The notes beneath the pieces were generated by a model. That model was not told where the DNA came from and searched no databases. It saw only the letters and a list, made by a program, of their open reading frames with translations. Shown piece by piece: positions 44,701 to 45,507 of a stretch of 45,507 nt of DNA (its first letter is position 1; the number at the start of each line of letters is the position of its first letter). A program made the position numbers and the translations under genes. The stretch lies in contig JAZFYD010000049.1 of NCBI GenBank assembly GCA_036443405.1, forward strand, positions 1-45,507. Direction: 5' to 3'. The stretch is from JAZFYD01 sp036443405. GTDB taxonomy: Bacteria > Planctomycetota > PLA2.

Positions 44701-45434
44701 CCAAGGAGTCGTTCGAGCGGGCGGTCGCGGCCATGGGCGAGGCGGGAATCAAGAAGGGCGAGTGCGAGGGCGAACTCGCCTACGGCATCGCGCTCATGAA
44801 ACAGGGAGACGCCGCGGGGGCGCGCTCGCACATGGAACGAGCGCTCGAGATCGCCCGCGAGACCGGTTCCCAATCGCTTGAATGCGGCAGCGAGCGTGCG
44901 CTGGCCGAGTTGGAGTTCGGCTTGGCCGACACCGGCGCCGCGCAGGCACACGTCGATCGCGCGATCGAACTCATCCCTTCCCCCGACGAATCGATGCAGG
45001 AGCGCCTCCTGAAGTTCCTTCTGGGCAAAGTTGCGCTCGACGCCGGCGACCCGACCAAGGCCATCGAGATACTCGAGGAGGCTCTCCAAGGAACGGGCGA
45101 GAACAACCAGGACGCGCTCCTGGGATACTGCCGCCTGGCACGCGCGCAAAAGGCCGCCGGCGACGTGGCCGCCGCCAAAGCCACTGCCCAAAAGGTCGAG
45201 AACCGCTTGGAGTCCTATCCGGAGGTTTCCCCGGAGCACGGCCCGGAGATCTACTTCACGCTACAAGGCGTTTTCGGCGAGGACGACCGCGGACTCCGGT
45301 ACCTCGGTGTCGCCCGCGACATGGTCGCCGATCGCTCGGGCGCGATGCGCAACGAGTCCGACCGCGAGCACTACCTGACCAACTGGCCCAGCAACGAGAT
45401 CATCGAGGAAGCGCGCAAGTCGCTGGGGCGCTAG
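41730..45434 (+). CDS. Ser/Thr protein kinase fused to AAA ATPase and TPR repeats
   Basis: 1234 aa from GTG 41730 (GGGAG is 15 nt away, weak). Residues 9-285 are a Hanks-type kinase: IGPLLGKGGMGTVYRAE, Lys47 (VAVKFI), HRD 143-145 (IIHRDIKPENIVI), DLG in place of DFG (LLMDLGVARR) and APE (HYAAPEQI). Residues about 320-600 are a STAND/AAA ATPase with Walker A GPAGIGKS (345-352) and Walker B near Asp470 (ILAVEDLHLAG). From about 765 to 1180 at least nine TPR-like units follow (EWEANALHSLGSISLHMGDV type). Layout resembles PknK and similar regulators. No membrane segment or DNA-binding domain is seen. Target unknown. Confidence 0.92.
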   Translation: MATLSGQTVGGYRIGPLLGKGGMGTVYRAETEAEGPAGPASSTVAVKFIHSNLLEDDRAVARFKQEAEIGRGIRHANVVRTYDIAEAEVDGDAVHFMVMEFIEGQTLRSLGAELGTLPEQLLLQISDQVLDALDAIHALDIIHRDIKPENIVITAEHRVLLMDLGVARREQASTQLTQAGEFLGSLHYAAPEQIFEQDKVGPRSDLYAFGCALYELATGQKPFVAEDLSVLIHKKLEGTFRRPKSVHGDIDAFLDEVIAVCLEKEPANRFRSAAELRTVLSEGRNSAWWQGRTEGRVQPIGERALERLRMPREAALLGRGDETDRIHELFQEAAAGSGRVLFVSGPAGIGKSRLVYGLLTELAGVEGPTLLAGRSVGSGGRAFQPFVEAMCDLLRIDEIEAGQRRDKIQERLEELLPDTPGLVGPFASFLLGGASLGADGQVSRDALLSTYANVLRAAAKERPIILAVEDLHLAGPDSVDMFGYLARGLAEHPVLLIGLFRDDEIIEGSELPDLVVDLGRRLDAPKIDLEPLPRTASEELLRSVVVHERTVRRLGRLLHAKSGGNPLTIFELIGHLRETGVLQEEDGGQIIAQPLDDIELPSTVRDLVELKMGRLDDEERDTLDAAAVLGFEFTASLLAAVLEEKRIKLLKRLAVLERKYRLLRSAGKNAFQFATPQLQEAIYEAITPALREEYHSVIADAIEEAHDGEEISGEVAYPLVDHLLLADRGDEVAPHAASAADRASVAYHPTRAAPFLERLAEAIENGDPATVYRVYDRLWQAHDAIGRRAEQHAVIQKMIGVAEKLDDPGLLGRGHTLLGFSNWQTGDYEAARASSDKGLELARDGKNREWEANALHSLGSISLHMGDVPKAADYFKQALEIRREIDDRHGIARSLANLGAAMPHIGEADKALDTKKEALAILREIGERRGEAAVLNNIGNSLNAENRFEEALGYLRQAADLGVECGNLASEGYPLHNLGIAFAALGRAGEAKESFERAVAAMGEAGIKKGECEGELAYGIALMKQGDAAGARSHMERALEIARETGSQSLECGSERALAELEFGLADTGAAQAHVDRAIELIPSPDESMQERLLKFLLGKVALDAGDPTKAIEILEEALQGTGENNQDALLGYCRLARAQKAAGDVAAAKATAQKVENRLESYPEVSPEHGPEIYFTLQGVFGEDDRGLRYLGVARDMVADRSGAMRNESDREHYLTNWPSNEIIEEARKSLGR

Positions 45435-45480
45435 CCCGGGCTAGAAAGACAAAGGGCCGGAACCCAGTAGGTCCCGACCC
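45431..45480 (+). terminator. Palindrome and terminator-like hairpin after the kinase gene
   Basis: CTAGCCCGGGCTAG (45431-45444) is a perfect palindrome that includes the stop codon. Further on, 45454-45480 forms a stem of nine pairs with two mismatches around a CAGTA loop. No T-run is visible, so the terminator role is tentative. Nothing else is seen up to 45507. Confidence 0.5.
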
Positions 45481-45507
45481 GTTGCCCGTTCAGAAAAGGT
45501 TGGTCTA

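Overview
The window is GC-rich, gene-dense bacterial chromosome with standard start and stop usage. It looks like core or slowly changing genome rather than a phage or plasmid: no tRNA, rRNA, transposase, integrase or CRISPR array is visible. Lineage cannot be fixed from sequence alone. The mix fits Planctomycetota or a Myxococcota-like group: DUF4388/PEGA/beta-propeller giant proteins, an FHA-like trans-membrane protease, an ECF sigma module, a kinase-AAA-TPR giant, a GT3-GT35 fusion, pseudopilins and selenoproteins.

Layout. 1-2427: end of a TIG lipoprotein and a membrane-tethered trypsin-like protease. 2441-6868: metH co-transcribed with an ArsR/methyltransferase regulator that has a palindrome at its own start. 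7069-8573: two small proteins and a pseudopilin with a sigma-54-type promoter. 8667-17387: mtnA, a 1226-residue DUF4388/PEGA/propeller protein, tex with an RGG-like tail, and a secreted TPR protein. 17638-22686: ribBA, an ECF sigma/anti-sigma/periplasmic-sensor trio, and PilM-PilN/PilO-like type II secretion or type IV pilus parts. 22894-24888: uppP and an MFS exporter. 24959-28933: a four-gene operon for a periplasmic molybdenum aldehyde/xanthine-type dehydrogenase. 29095-35828: a DUF255 thioredoxin-domain protein and a glycogen synthase-phosphorylase fusion, divergent around a 139-bp inverted-repeat element. 35948-39475: an operon encoding a PP2C phosphatase, an ADP-ribosylglycohydrolase-like protein and two tandem thioredoxin-like selenoproteins. 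39599-41565: ktrA and ktrB. 41730-45434: a kinase-ATPase-TPR giant.

Most striking result. The two adjacent paralogues at 35948-36856 and 36890-37798 are each interrupted by an in-frame UGA at the same aligned site, giving Sec-Gly-Pro-Cys exactly where thioredoxin has Cys-Gly-Pro-Cys. Each UGA is followed at the same distance by a hairpin with a bulged U and a GG-starting tetraloop. One stem pair is swapped between the two copies (G-C versus C-G). This is the expected form of a bacterial SECIS. An ordinary gene caller would split both genes.

Second result. A short intergenic palindrome family occurs at five places (10 full or decayed copies). Its arms change in a compensated way between copies, so the hairpin itself appears to be under selection or is copied as a unit.
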